DNA of 64,000 nucleotides, taken from positions 147,653,559 through 147,717,558 of the forward strand of contig CP136066.1 in assembly GCA_032622095.1 (NCBI GenBank). Reading direction: 5' to 3'. The stretch comes from Siphonodentalium dalli (taxonomy: Eukaryota; Mollusca; Scaphopoda; Gadilida; Siphonodentaliidae). A program made the translations under genes and the position numbers. Positions 35,101-48,000 of this stretch are shown here, piece by piece (position 1 is the first letter of the stretch; every line of letters starts with the position of its first letter). Under the pieces are notes generated by a model that had not been told where the DNA came from, searched no databases, and worked only from the letters and a program-made list of their open reading frames with translations.

Positions 35101-38100
35101 GGCTCTTGGGTTGGGAGAAAAATGATCCATCATGACCTGGGATGTGGGCGCAAATATCTGGCCCCTCGGGTGAGATATTCCATCCCACACCTCAGGTCAT
35201 GATGGATAATATTAGTCTCACGCCAACATGCGTGGAATAAAGAACAAAAACTATCTATTTTTCATTTTCTTCTTGATAATGGTGAGTTTTGTGATTTTTC
35301 ACATGTACGGTACCCATGCAAGCCTGAGTTTAGTGTGCCTGTCATTTGCAGAATGAGGTCCCCAGAGGGTGAATTTAGTGATGCTGTCCCCCATAGCAAG
35401 CATCACTACATTCACCCTCTGGGGACCTCATTCTGCTCAGACATCATCATCTCTGAAAAGTTTCTTTATTATCAAATTTCTATAGAATCTTCTTCACATA
35501 GATTCTATTTTTTTTTTTTTTAGTTCAGTTTATCTATAGCCCCAAATTGGCAGACAACAGATTGCATAATTGATGTTCCCAATGGGTGTACATCACAATA
35601 TTCACTATTTGGAACTTCAATCTGAGTCTCTGTCTCCCATAGCAAATGAGGCCATGCAGAATGAGGTCCCCAGAGGGTGAATTTGGTGATACTACCCCAT
35701 GATACTAGTGTGGGATAACATCACTAAATTCACCCTCTGGGGATCTCATTCTGCAAATGACAGGCACTCTATAATCAGGCTTGTTTGAATTCCATTAATA
35801 TCCTATAGTGATGCAGAGTGATCTGTGGTTTTTACGGTTTCTAAATTTCCTTTCGGTCTTATTTCAAAACCAAACTGCAACCGATATATTTTATAAAACC
35901 TATTCTTCTGGTTTCAATTAACCGACATCGCTGGTCGCTAAATGTCCCTTTTACAAGACATGTGGTTAGCTCACGCTTTTGTCAGCTGCTATTTACTACC
36001 ATTAGCTGTTTCAATTTGGAACATTTAGGTGTCATATGAGCGATAATGGCAAATATTGCCACATAGCCTATAGAAATCACTGGAAAATGGCTGGAAATAT
36101 TATGTCATATACATGTATTATACCATCTGCTCTATGCATATAGTCATTGCCGATTGGTGTATTGAGTAAAACCATAACTGAAATGAAAACCATAATGAAA
36201 GATATGAAACCAAAACCAAAATGGAATTTCAAAACCGCATATCAATAAATTCCTTTATTCCATTTCCATCATTTACAGAAAAGTGTTTTTGAAGTTGTGG
36301 AGCTCATGGCGAGACAAACATCGATAGCATACGACACATTTAACAAGCTGGGAGATACTGGTTCTCATGCTCTGAAAGACGAATTCGCAGACACAGACCT
36401 GACTGATTTCGATAAATTCGAAAGGATGAGCGAAGCCATGTTTTCTCAAGGACTTGATAGCGCTCATGCAGACAATCGCAAAGCTCAGGGAGATAGAAAA
36501 GTCCCTGTGCAAGATGTCAATCAGTCAGTAAACCGTAGTGCTCCAGATATCAGTATGGGTATACAGCAAGATGTTAATCAGTCAGTAAACCATAGTGCTC
36601 CAGATATCAGTACGGGGATACAGAAGAATAGTTTCACTGAAGAAGATTCTAGATCATCAGATAACACCAGTAGAATGTTTGTTAGAGACGACCTTCGACC
36701 TCCTAATTTTGACTTTGTGACCAGTTCTAACTTTGTGACCAGTTCTAGTGATTCAGAACCTAATTTTAACCATAGCGCATCAACAAAGATAGCTGCTGAC
36801 AATGTGGAGAATATTTTGAAAGTGCCTCCTACGACTGGTGCCAAAACCTCCAAACAAAACATATCAACGATACCCAGAGTTCCTCCAAAACAAATTGTGA
36901 GTGTGTGCCTTATATAGATGTTCATTGGTTTCCATACTGTATAAACCTGTCAGTAAGCCCATCCCTGAGGAGAAGCCCAGTCTATGTTTTTGCTCCCAAA
37001 CAAATAATGCGGTGGTCCTCGAAGATAAACCCACACCCATTTTTATAACTTAGAGGATGAGTATACATTGTCGATTGATGTCAGGTTAACTCTGAATGAA
37101 GATGAAAAAATTTGCATTACTCCTGCTAATGTCCATTGTAAACCTGCCCCATTGTGTTTCACAAAATGCTGTATTACTTTACATATGATGATCGTTGGGT
37201 TTTATTTTAAATAATTATCTAACATATTAAAACATAAAACACATTATTTTTACTAAATTAAATAATATACATCACGATTCATATAAAACACAAAATTAGA
37301 TTAGCGCTTTGACTGAAAACTTAGATTTTGCATGCGTGGGGTCCTCGAAGGTAAGCTCAGTGCCAAGATTTTGTTTAAAATAAAATTCAATCTGGCACTG
37401 GTGCAGCATAAAAGATCCTGTGCCAGTGCAATCTCTTATATATGTGAGTCTCCCATATGGAGCCTTACATATATTAGAGAATGCACTGGCCTACAATGTC
37501 AACGTAAATATTGTTAGGCCAATGGATTCTCTTATATATGCAAGGCTCCCTAATGGGAGACTTGCATATATAAGAGAATGCATTGGCACAGGGTATTCTC
37601 AAAATTTCAGGAAGCTCCAGTCATGGAAGGGTTAGGAAGCAGAAATCAAGTGTTAATGAGTTAATTAGTCATGAAAATCTCTTGAGAGCTTGTGTTTTAT
37701 AAATATGTTTTTGAATCCAACTTTAAAGACATGGATGGTCTTCGCGGCGAGTATGCTGTTAAATTAGTCACACCCGTTAAAACTACCATATACAAAAAGA
37801 ATATTAAAATAGAGACATATTTCTTCTTATACCAATCTTAAATATCGCGTAAATAGTATTTTATGGTCAAGTTTGTATGCTGTGTTGTGTAAACAAAAGC
37901 CAGGTTCTGTAACATTTTTGCCTTTTGTTTACATAACGCAGTGTGGGGCGATTCCATTAATTACACTCGGCTACTACGAGTAATGAAATTACAATGGGCA
38001 ATGAATGGAATGATCGACTGTAATTTCAGCGTAAATACTCCGAGTACCCTGGCTACACCTATGGCAGAGGAGGTGTAATTTCGAGAGTATTGTAATGTGA

Positions 38101-41100
38101 CGTCACTTTACGCGAAAAGATCGGTTGTCCACTGAGAAAGCACATGGAAAATATTTATGCAATTGACTAAATGAATTTAATTTTTAATAATTTGTCATAA
38201 ATATGTAATATATAATTCAGAAATATATAATTCAATTGAATGACAGTTAAAATTATTTATCCAAAGTTTTAGATACTTAGGTATTTTGGTTGTTCCATAA
38301 AAGTAAAAATTCTCATTAGTTTCATTGTGAATATCAGATATTTTTGCTCATTTACTCAAGTCTTCGTCTATTCGATATGCCCAGTGTGAGTTTTGTCAAA
38401 TTTCCTGAATAAAAAATTATGTTTTGTTTGTAGTTGTAACTGTGCTATTTTTATATTACTCCGGTCACCGAAAATCATTTCATTCATTTTTGCCCAGTGT
38501 ATTTTACCCATTGTAGCCGAGCATACTGAAAGGAATCGCCCCTGTAAGAACTTGACCATAACATACTATTTATGCGATATTTATGATTGGCATAAGAACA
38601 AAATCTGTCTATATTTTAATATGTGGCAGTTTTAACAGATGTGACTATTTGAACAGCAGTACCCACCGCGAAGGCCATCCATGCCTTTAATATAAACAAA
38701 ATTCATCTTATATTCTTATCTTAATCATTTTAATTTCATTTACAATCAGCTGAGTGCCAGTGCTAAAGAAAGAAGAGTTCCTGCATCAAGGATTTCACGA
38801 CTCATAACTTATGGTGGTAAGTCTCTAGGCAAATCTGCAATGAAGACCAATAAACTGAGTTTAGTGTGCCATTTGCAGAATGAGGTCCCCAGAGGGTGAA
38901 TTTAGTCATGCTATCCTGCATTCTGCATGGCCTCATCTGCTATGTGGGACATAGACTCAGATTTAAGTTCCCAAATGGTGAATATTGTTATGTACACCCT
39001 TTGGGAACCTGGATTTTGCCTATTTGGGGATACATGTACAGTCTATTTTAGTTAATTGCATATCGTTTAAATGCATAATTTGGATATTTGCATAAAATAT
39101 GCATGCACCAAACCATTTTTCCATAAAAAGACAATTTTTTATTCGTTTATTTGCATAAGGGTCACACTGTATTCCGCTTTTATGCAGATGAAAATCACCA
39201 AAAATTTAGATGAGAAGTGATAAAAAAGGTCACCCCATGGTGTATAAGGAAATTAAAATAAAAAGGAAATATAATCTATGTGAAGAATTTTTTATAGAAA
39301 GTTGATAATAAAGAAACTTTGCAGAGAAAATGAGGTCTAAGCAGAATGAGGTCCCCAGAGGGTGAGTTTAGTGATGCTAGCCCACTATGCGGGATAGCGT
39401 CACTAAATTCACACTCTGGGGACCTCATTCTGCAAATGACAGGCACACTAAACACAGACTTGTAAGTCTGTAGGTAAATCTGCAATGAAGACCAAAAAAC
39501 TGTGGAATATCTGCTCTAAGTTCCATTACTGTTTTCGCTTCCTTCATGACAACCACAATTGGCGACCCATGGTTTCAAAAGTTGGAAATTATTGTGCCTA
39601 ATCCTCAAATGTGGAAACTTAAAATATTTTAGTTCCATTGCAAACATGGTTTATGATACTGGATTGTTTTATTTATACAGAATTATTATCTCCTGCAAAC
39701 TAACTTTGTTGGTAGATATAGAAATGGGTTCCGTCCGGGCATCTGTTTGTCTGTGTGACCATCCGTAACAGCTTTGGAGCTCTCTTTCTCAGACTCAGTT
39801 ATCATTTCAGACTTAAATAGAACAAGTCTTCTCGGTCCACAACAGCTTGGATATCGGTCGGGATGATGCTATTTTGGACCAAGTTCCGCCCCATTGCTCT
39901 TCTATAAAGGACTATCATTCAACAGACGTACTACATGTACACATGGAGCCTGGGCATTCACGTAAACCCTTGAATGTGGTTAATAATCTGACACATCAGC
40001 GATTGATCTGTCTTAAAATGATATATCATTTAACGTGTTAGAAAAAGATATAGTGATGATACGATCGTTTAATGTATTCTTTACATGCATTTTCTGATAG
40101 CGTGACAAATAGAAATTCTCTTGAAAACAAGGCTTTGTTGTCCCCCGAAAAAAATTTGGGGGGACTATTAGAATAGCCGGTGTCCGTCTGTGCGTCCGTC
40201 TGTGCGTCCGGAAATGGTTTCCGGATGATAACTTTAGTTTCGGTTATTAGATCAAAAGCAAATTTCATAGGTGACTTTATCAGAGCAAAATACATATTCA
40301 AGCTTGAATATGGGTATGCTCCGCCCATTTTTGTGAGAGTTATGGCCCTTTTTTTACTTAGAATCTTGTAATTTTCTGGTTTCCGGATGATAACTTCAGT
40401 TTGTTTTATCATATCTGAACCAAATTTGGTATGTGAGTTTATCAGCCCTATATACAGGTCAAGTTCAAATATGGGTTTGCTCCGCCCATTTTTGCGAGAG
40501 TTGTGGCCCTTTTTCGACTTGGAATCCTGTCAATTTCTGCCACTGTTTCGGGGGACACTGTGGCCGGACGGCCTTTTATTTACTTATAAATCTTGTTGCT
40601 TTGACATTTAACGGACTTCTGATATAAGCATGTTTGATATCATCATGCCTGGGAAAGGCTGCCCTCTATGTTTATATACGCAAAGCTTCCATTTGACATA
40701 ATCCAAAGACATAAAAGCAAGATAACTCATGCCCACGATTCTGGGCGTAAAGTGCGTTATAGAAGAGTAATGGGATGGGACTCAGTCCAAAGCATCATCA
40801 ACTCAACCGATATCTCAAGTTGTTGTGGACCAAGAAGATTTGGTCTAGATTTAAATAATATTTTGTTTTTGATTGAATCGCCAAGGGGAAAGCCATATCC
40901 ATTCATTTGTTGCAGAGTTATAGCCTTTAGGGTGAATGTGAATCTGTGCCATATTTTGATATTCTATCTCAGTCATCGTCGTCTATGTTTCAATGAGGCA
41001 GCATGAAGTGAACTATATACACATATAACAGGTTTTGTCCATTCATTTCTTCTGAAGTTATGGCCCTCAGAGTGTAAAATATGTCCATCTGTGTATCTCT

Positions 41101-42035
41101 GTCATCTTAGATCGTATGTTAATTATCTTTGGTAAAGTCATGAAAGACAATGGGATTAAGAACATGTACATGCAAAACTATTTTCCAGTTATTGCAGGTC
41201 ATATTAGACACTTTTCAAATTATGCCACCATAGTAAATTAATAAACCTCAGGCCAAAATAAAAAAGACCTGTGTTTCTGGTGACACGCCCGCCCCTATTC
41301 TGGCGCCGCCGACCATTTTCATTTTATTGATTTTGAAAAATTAGTACGCATCCGATTTTATTTTCCTTGTAAACTGATTTATTTCCGAAAAAATGGACGT
41401 GTATTGTTAAACCGGAAATTATACCGCACTTCAGTTAGGTCATAGCTGAATCAAATAAATTTTTTCATGTTTTATTCAATAAATCAATAAATTACACTAC
41501 ATGTATATTCTAATGTTATGTACTTAGTTTTATTATTTTATTGTACATTACAAACAAGGAGAAGAATTCCGGGAGGGGAGGGTATTCATATTTATTTTGA
41601 GCAAAGATGGAAATAAAATGAAAAAATAAAATAAAATGAAAAGCCACCCGCCCGCCCCTATTTTTTTCTTGCATGTCACCAGAAACACAGGTATATCTTT
41701 TTTTGGCCTCAGCGAAAAGACACTTTTGTGGGGACACTCTGTGTGGTGCACTTTTTTATTTTGAGACTTGTGTCTGATTCCTCTGTTTCTCTTCTGTAGG
41801 ACTGGCAGCTGGTCTGGGAGCAGGAGCTATAGCGGAAGTCACTCGACGAAGCCTTGGCTTAAAAAATGGTGAGATAACCATTGCATATTATATCTGTTTA
41901 TGAAATAATCTCAAGGTTTACCATGAAGCTGGATCACTAAGAAACTAGAGTTTAGAAAACCAGTCGTGCCTGAATTTCATTTCAGGAGATAGGCCCAAAA
42001 AAAACCTCTTTGTTTCCAATACCAGTGCCTGGCTG

Positions 42036-42076
<41 letters not shown>

Positions 42077-45000
42077 TATTGATAAAGAAGAATAATAACA
42101 AAAGAAAGAGACAAAATACATTCACTCATTCATGCTCTCTGTCCAAAACATGGAAGAGTTTCACTCTTCCATGCCCTGGCCTACTTTCTTACCTGTGACA
42201 TGCAATTAGAAAATATTTAAAGCCACACTATGTGTTAGGACAATTTTAACAGTCATCGTTCAGCTTAAAAGCAAGACCAATAATCGATACTAGGTGCTAC
42301 CTTGATATATTTTTGCCTGAAAAGGACTTTCTTTAGCAACAACAATGATAATAAAAAACAATAGATTATTTGTTTGTCTTCAGATTAACTTTAAATTTCC
42401 CTTATTAACCGGCTAAAGTGGTCGATGGTTTGCAATATTTAAGGTTTGCAAATTCAATGTTCCAACACTATGTGCAGCTTTAATTGATTTAAGTTCTGAA
42501 TTTAACATAAACAGTTTAATTAGTAAATTTAACCATATTGAGACCGTATTGTAAATATTGTGAATATTGCCTGGTTCGATAGCAAAGGGGAAAAATACAC
42601 AACGCTCGCTTGAATTGCGTTTGGGACTGTGATTGTAAAATGTTGTGATGTGGTTAAGCATACCATGTATATATTGACGTTCTTGTGGACTGTATTACTG
42701 GACCAATAAGAATGAGAATGATCGCTCGGGTACCGGGTAATTGATTTATGCTGTGTGTTGTTCAGGGTCACTGTTAAGGTAGGGTATACTTTGAGTCTGT
42801 AAAAAACAGGGTTTTTAATATAATATTATATTATTTTATTTTTAAGGCATTTCGCAGTGCCAGCCACTGATTATCGAAGTCGTGATTCATGTTACATTTT
42901 GCGTTGTATCTCTCGCATTCATACCTAAATTGAAGATCGCAAAGGAACGGGCGAAGCGACAGCTGTGTCGGTGTGAATTTGGTCCTATATATATATTGTT
43001 TCAACACTAGTAGGAAAAGGTTAATTTTTGAATATCTGTATTCATGATCGATACCTATAATGATATTCTTTTTTGTTAGATCAATTGGAAATTGGTTGTT
43101 TCTTGTCCATGTTTTAATTTCTAGTATAAAGGTTTGGACGTGGGGACAATCCCAGAAAATATGAGATATGGTTTCCTGTACATTTTGACAGCGATTGCAA
43201 AAATCGTCGAGTCTAAGGTTAGCCATCTTCAGAAATTTATTGGTACTAATAATTCGTGTGTTTATTCTGAATTGGAGCCACTGTAATTTCGTATCCGTTG
43301 TCGTTTTAAAGGGCATGCTCAAATGTTCTTCCCAGTTTTCTATCTTCTCGCCTATTTCGTATTCCCATTTTTGGCATGCATTCGGCATATTTTTCCCATT
43401 TGTTAGAGTTTTGTAAAATAATTGCCCGCCTTTTACGTCACGGAGTATCGGAGCGAGATTGTTGGGTAGGAATGGACATGGCATACGGATTAAGCGTTGA
43501 TTAAGAGAACTTGCCAATGAGAAAATCTGACGCTTTATGTTGTTGATTGTTATGAAATCGACGCGGATGTTGAAAGTTGCATATAATGTGAATGGGGTAT
43601 GGAATTTATTATCTGATTGGAATAGATCATTTATATAATATATTCCCGCATCTTTCCACGACTTCAAGTTGATCGACGAACCTCCGATTTTTATGTTCGG
43701 ATTATTCCAGATAGTTGAGGTCATAATATTATCACTTGCATTATTTAGTCGCATAAATTTACACCATGCGCGGAAGACGTCTCTCCAGAATGGATTTGCG
43801 AACTTGTCTGTTTGCTTTACAATATAATTTGCGTGGTATGTGAGAAGGAGTGGGTCGTTTAAGAGAGGGGTGGTATTGCATAGTGAAGCCCACTTCGATT
43901 GTTTGCAAATCAAACGTCGTATCCAGGTAATTTTCATGGCGGCATCAAAGTTTTCAACATTAATCATCTTCAAACCTCCGTACATATGGTCAGCACATAA
44001 TTGTTTTCTTTTTATTCTATCGCGTTTGGAATTCCAAATGAAATTATATAGACAGGTATTTAGGGCTTTCAAAAAGGCTGTATCCGGACTTGGGAGAGCT
44101 ATAAATAGGTGTGTCAATTTAGGTAAGATTAGTGATTTGATAACTGTTATTCTACCTAAAGGGGTCAGGAGTCTGTGTTTCCAAATTTTTGTGGTCCTAT
44201 CAATATCTTCGAGTTTATAACTGTAGTTTATATTCATGTTTGTTAAATTAGTGTCGAAATGAATGCCTAGAAAATTAAAGGTGTTTACGGTAGACAGGTT
44301 TAATTCCGAAAGCACTTGTCGTATTTTATTTTGTGACTCAATCCCTATCCACGCTGCTTGACATTTTTCAGGATTTATGCGCAGACCCGATACCCGAGCA
44401 AATTCGTCCAGTGTTAAGTACGATTCGCGTAGACTATTTTCAGAACCATCAAGTATGAGCGTCGTGTCGTCCGCATATTGTGTTATTTTGTACTCTGAAC
44501 CGCCGAGGAAAATCCCTTTAATTGTATTGTTTTGTCGTATCATTAGTCCTAAAACTTCGGCACAGAGGAGGAAGATATACGGGGATATTGGGTCACCCTG
44601 GCGGCAGCCTCTCCCTAACATGAAGCTCTGAGAAATATGACCATTAATCAGAATAGATGAACTGGCATTCTCGTACAAAATTGATATCCATTTTTTTACT
44701 GCATCTCCAAAATTAAAAAGGTCAAGACATTTTCTTATAAATGACCAGGAAACAGTGTCAAATGCTTTTTCAAAATCGATAAGGAGTAGTAGGCCAGATT
44801 TATTTTCTTGCTTTGTCCTGTGAATTATGTCATATATAAGTCGGGTGTTGTCACCTATATACCTACCAGCTAGAAACCCAGTTTGATCGGAGTTGATTAT
44901 AGATGGGAGCACACGTTTTATTCTGTCAGCTATGCATGACGAGGCTAGTTTGTAGGATGTATTCAAGAGGGTGATGGGACGCCAGTTTTTTATCATCTGC

Positions 45001-48000
45001 CTATTTTTATCCTTTTTTGGTATCAACGTTATAATGCCTTGTTTTTGTGTGATTGATAGCTCCCCCATTGAAAACGATTCATTGAGCGACTCTGTTAAGA
45101 AGGGGCCAAGGTCAGACCAAAAATTTTTATAAAATTCATAAGTGTATCCGGATGGCCCTGGGCTTTTATTATTTTTGGTGGTCTTAAGCGCATCTGTTAA
45201 TTCTTGCAAGGTTAAAGGTCCTTCAATACTCGAGGCCTGCATGTTGCTTAGTTTAGGAACGGTTCCTTCGTTAAGAAGGGATTTTAAATCGCGATCGTCC
45301 ATTGACCTATATGAGTATAAATTAAGATAAAAATTTCGGTCTTCTTTCATGATATCGGTTTGTTTTGTGATTGTACTATCATTCGCCACTGTCAGGCTGG
45401 TCAGGGCTTTGGAAATGTAATTACGTTTTTCTAAATTTAGAAAATATTTTGTTGGTTTTTCGCCTTCCTCTATCCATTTTGCACGAGATCTAACCATGGT
45501 TCCGCGGATTGTTTCTCTTCGCATTGCTTCCATTTCGACTTCTACTTTTTCTAAGTCTTCCATTATTTTTTGCTTTTCTTCAGAGCTATATGATGGATGC
45601 TCAAGATCAGAAATAATTTTTGCCTTTTTTAATGTTAGATTTTTCTCAATTTTTATTCGCTCACGTTTTCGATTTGCAGAAAATCGTATAGTAGCGCCTC
45701 TGATATCAAGCAACACTGCGTCGAGAAATAGTCGTTTTCCAATGGAGCAATTTTTAATGCTTTTTTCCTCATTTGAGGAGTAAGAATATCTTATTTTGTT
45801 TTCAGCTATGATTCCTTTTACTAAGTCGACATATTCTCTACAGTATAACAGAGAATTATTAAATTTCCAAAAACCTGGACCAGTCTTGATGTCACTGACG
45901 TTTAATGGGAGTGAAATAATAGAATGATCTGTTTTGTATCCGGGTAAAATTGTCGGTCCTTTTCCCACTAGATTAAGGAGGTCCTCCGAAATTAAAAAGT
46001 AATCTAGCCTCGCCATTTTAATTGGGGATTTTCTTCTCCACGTATAGCGTCTTTCTTGTTTGTTAAATAATCTCCACACGTCAACTAGTTCGAGGCTGCC
46101 GGAAAGGTCCGCAACTTCATTTTGGGCGCGGGGGTTGTTTAAATGTTTGTAGTTATAAGTGTCTAAGTCTTGTTTCTGTACCAGATTCCAGTCTCCACAC
46201 ATGATTATTTGCGTGTTCCCAATCTGGGTAATTAATTTTTTTAGGTTAGAGTAAAATGCTGGATTATCTTCATTTGGCCCATACAAGTTCACCAAACTTA
46301 AACGTATATTTTCTATGGTTATGTCGAGTATAATAAAATTTCCACCAGAATCTTTATGTGTTTCGTGGATACTATATTCAAAGTTATTTCTAAATAGAAT
46401 AGCTACACCTCTAGCCTGGGAAGTATAAGATGACATTATCGCTTTGCATCCCCATTCTGTTTCAATACACCTTTCCATCTGTTTAGTGAAATGTGTGTCT
46501 TGCAAGCAATATATCGAGCCCTCCATGTTACGAATGTGGTGAAAGACGTCTCGGCGTTTCTCGGCTTGGTTAAGTCCACGGCAGTTCAGAGACAAAATTT
46601 TAATAGTACTCATTGATATTATATGCGGACGCCCTAGCTGCCGAACCAGAAATGTGTACTATTTGGTAATGTATACGGTACATATATGCATATAACATTA
46701 TGGTACATTTTGATGTCACATTCATTCGCACTAAGAAAAGAGACACATGCATAACAAAGGTAGAGTACAGAAATAGCAAAAACAAAGACAAATACATACC
46801 GGTTGAAGGTTGTTGTCAGCTTGGATGGACAACACTGACCGCCCAGTGGTGGCAATATATAATATAGGTTAGGGCAATTGGCTTGCCAAAACCCCGGGGA
46901 AAAAAAATAATAAAAAATAAAAAATAAATAAAAGGGGGGGGGGGGGGGGGGGGTGTCTGAGGCAACATACATATACACGAAGACATTAAAGTGTAGTGGA
47001 AAAGATTCTGATTACCTGTTATAATAACATAATTATTTATACCATGATATATCCTGACCACAGTACCTACACGAGTCAGCACATACATATATTTATTGAG
47101 TAAGTATTATATTATCTATTTTAGTCATGTGAAGTGGTGCTCCAGGCAGAACAAACAACATAGCACGAAATACCAATTAAGACAGGGGTCAATATCAGCA
47201 CCCTGTTTGAAAGTGTGGTATATTCTACATTATATTATATGTAATCCAGAGTGCCTTTCAAGTCTTGAATAAAATGAAACTGTTCATGGAGAAAATGACA
47301 GCACATTTGTTAAATCTGGACGTTTTGAGCATATAGTTGACTTCAGTCAGTCCGCTATATTTAGATACTCGGCAAACCGATCGATAAATGGACAAATTCC
47401 AACAATTATTAACACTTAGTAGAGACGGGTGATTATTGTTAACAGTGTTCGTGTGACACAAATAATTAGGCCAAAAGTCAGGTTATTCATTGTGCTTTCC
47501 GTCTGTGCTGACTCAGAATGTGTCAAAATAAGATGTGGAGTTTAATGTATCATTCGTAATTCTGGATTTACTATGGATCATATTGTGTCTCTTCTGAACA
47601 AACGTTATGTCAGGATTACTTTAAAGGATGACTTCTTCATTTATGAAAAACCCTAAGAATTGTTTTATTTGGAGATTGACGGGATTACAAAGTTAAAAAG
47701 GTCGAATGTTTAACAGCTGTTTAAGGTAAATCCAAAGTAGATATTAGGTGGCACTGCTCGCGTCATACATGGCGTGGAGCCGCTGGAGGAATGTACTATT
47801 CAAACAAATTGTATGTCAAAGGGTCAAAGACTATTCAATTTCATGAGAATCTACATTATTGGGGGGGGGGGGTATTTTTTGGTATATTATAAAAATATGT
47901 ATAATATGCAAAACAATGTATCTAATATAACCATCTAATCAAGAATAACACTGAACTCATGTCACTGCATGTCAAGTGACTGCATTCCAGCTATAAAAGT

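Larger units (their letters stand above)
32122..36278. other. COQ8A intron 1
   Basis: Holds an (AGGAT)n tract at 32793-32826 followed by AT-rich sequence that may be a LINE 3' end on the minus strand (the layout resembles 5968-6728), an inverted repeat at about 35100-35215 (CATCATGACCTGGGATGTGG and its complement) and the M1 copy at 35319-35783. Nothing coding is seen. Confidence 0.5.
36897..38749. other. COQ8A intron 2
   Basis: Contains the truncated M2 copy (37390-37635) and the inverted-repeat element at 37945-38542. The remainder is AT-rich, with no further exon seen. Confidence 0.5.

Noticed and set aside
40130-40600. Possible coding exon on either strand between the inverted arms
   Set aside because: The sequence is the dispersed 'TTATGGCCCTTTTT' repeat with two internal units; no splice-bounded frame and no known domain.
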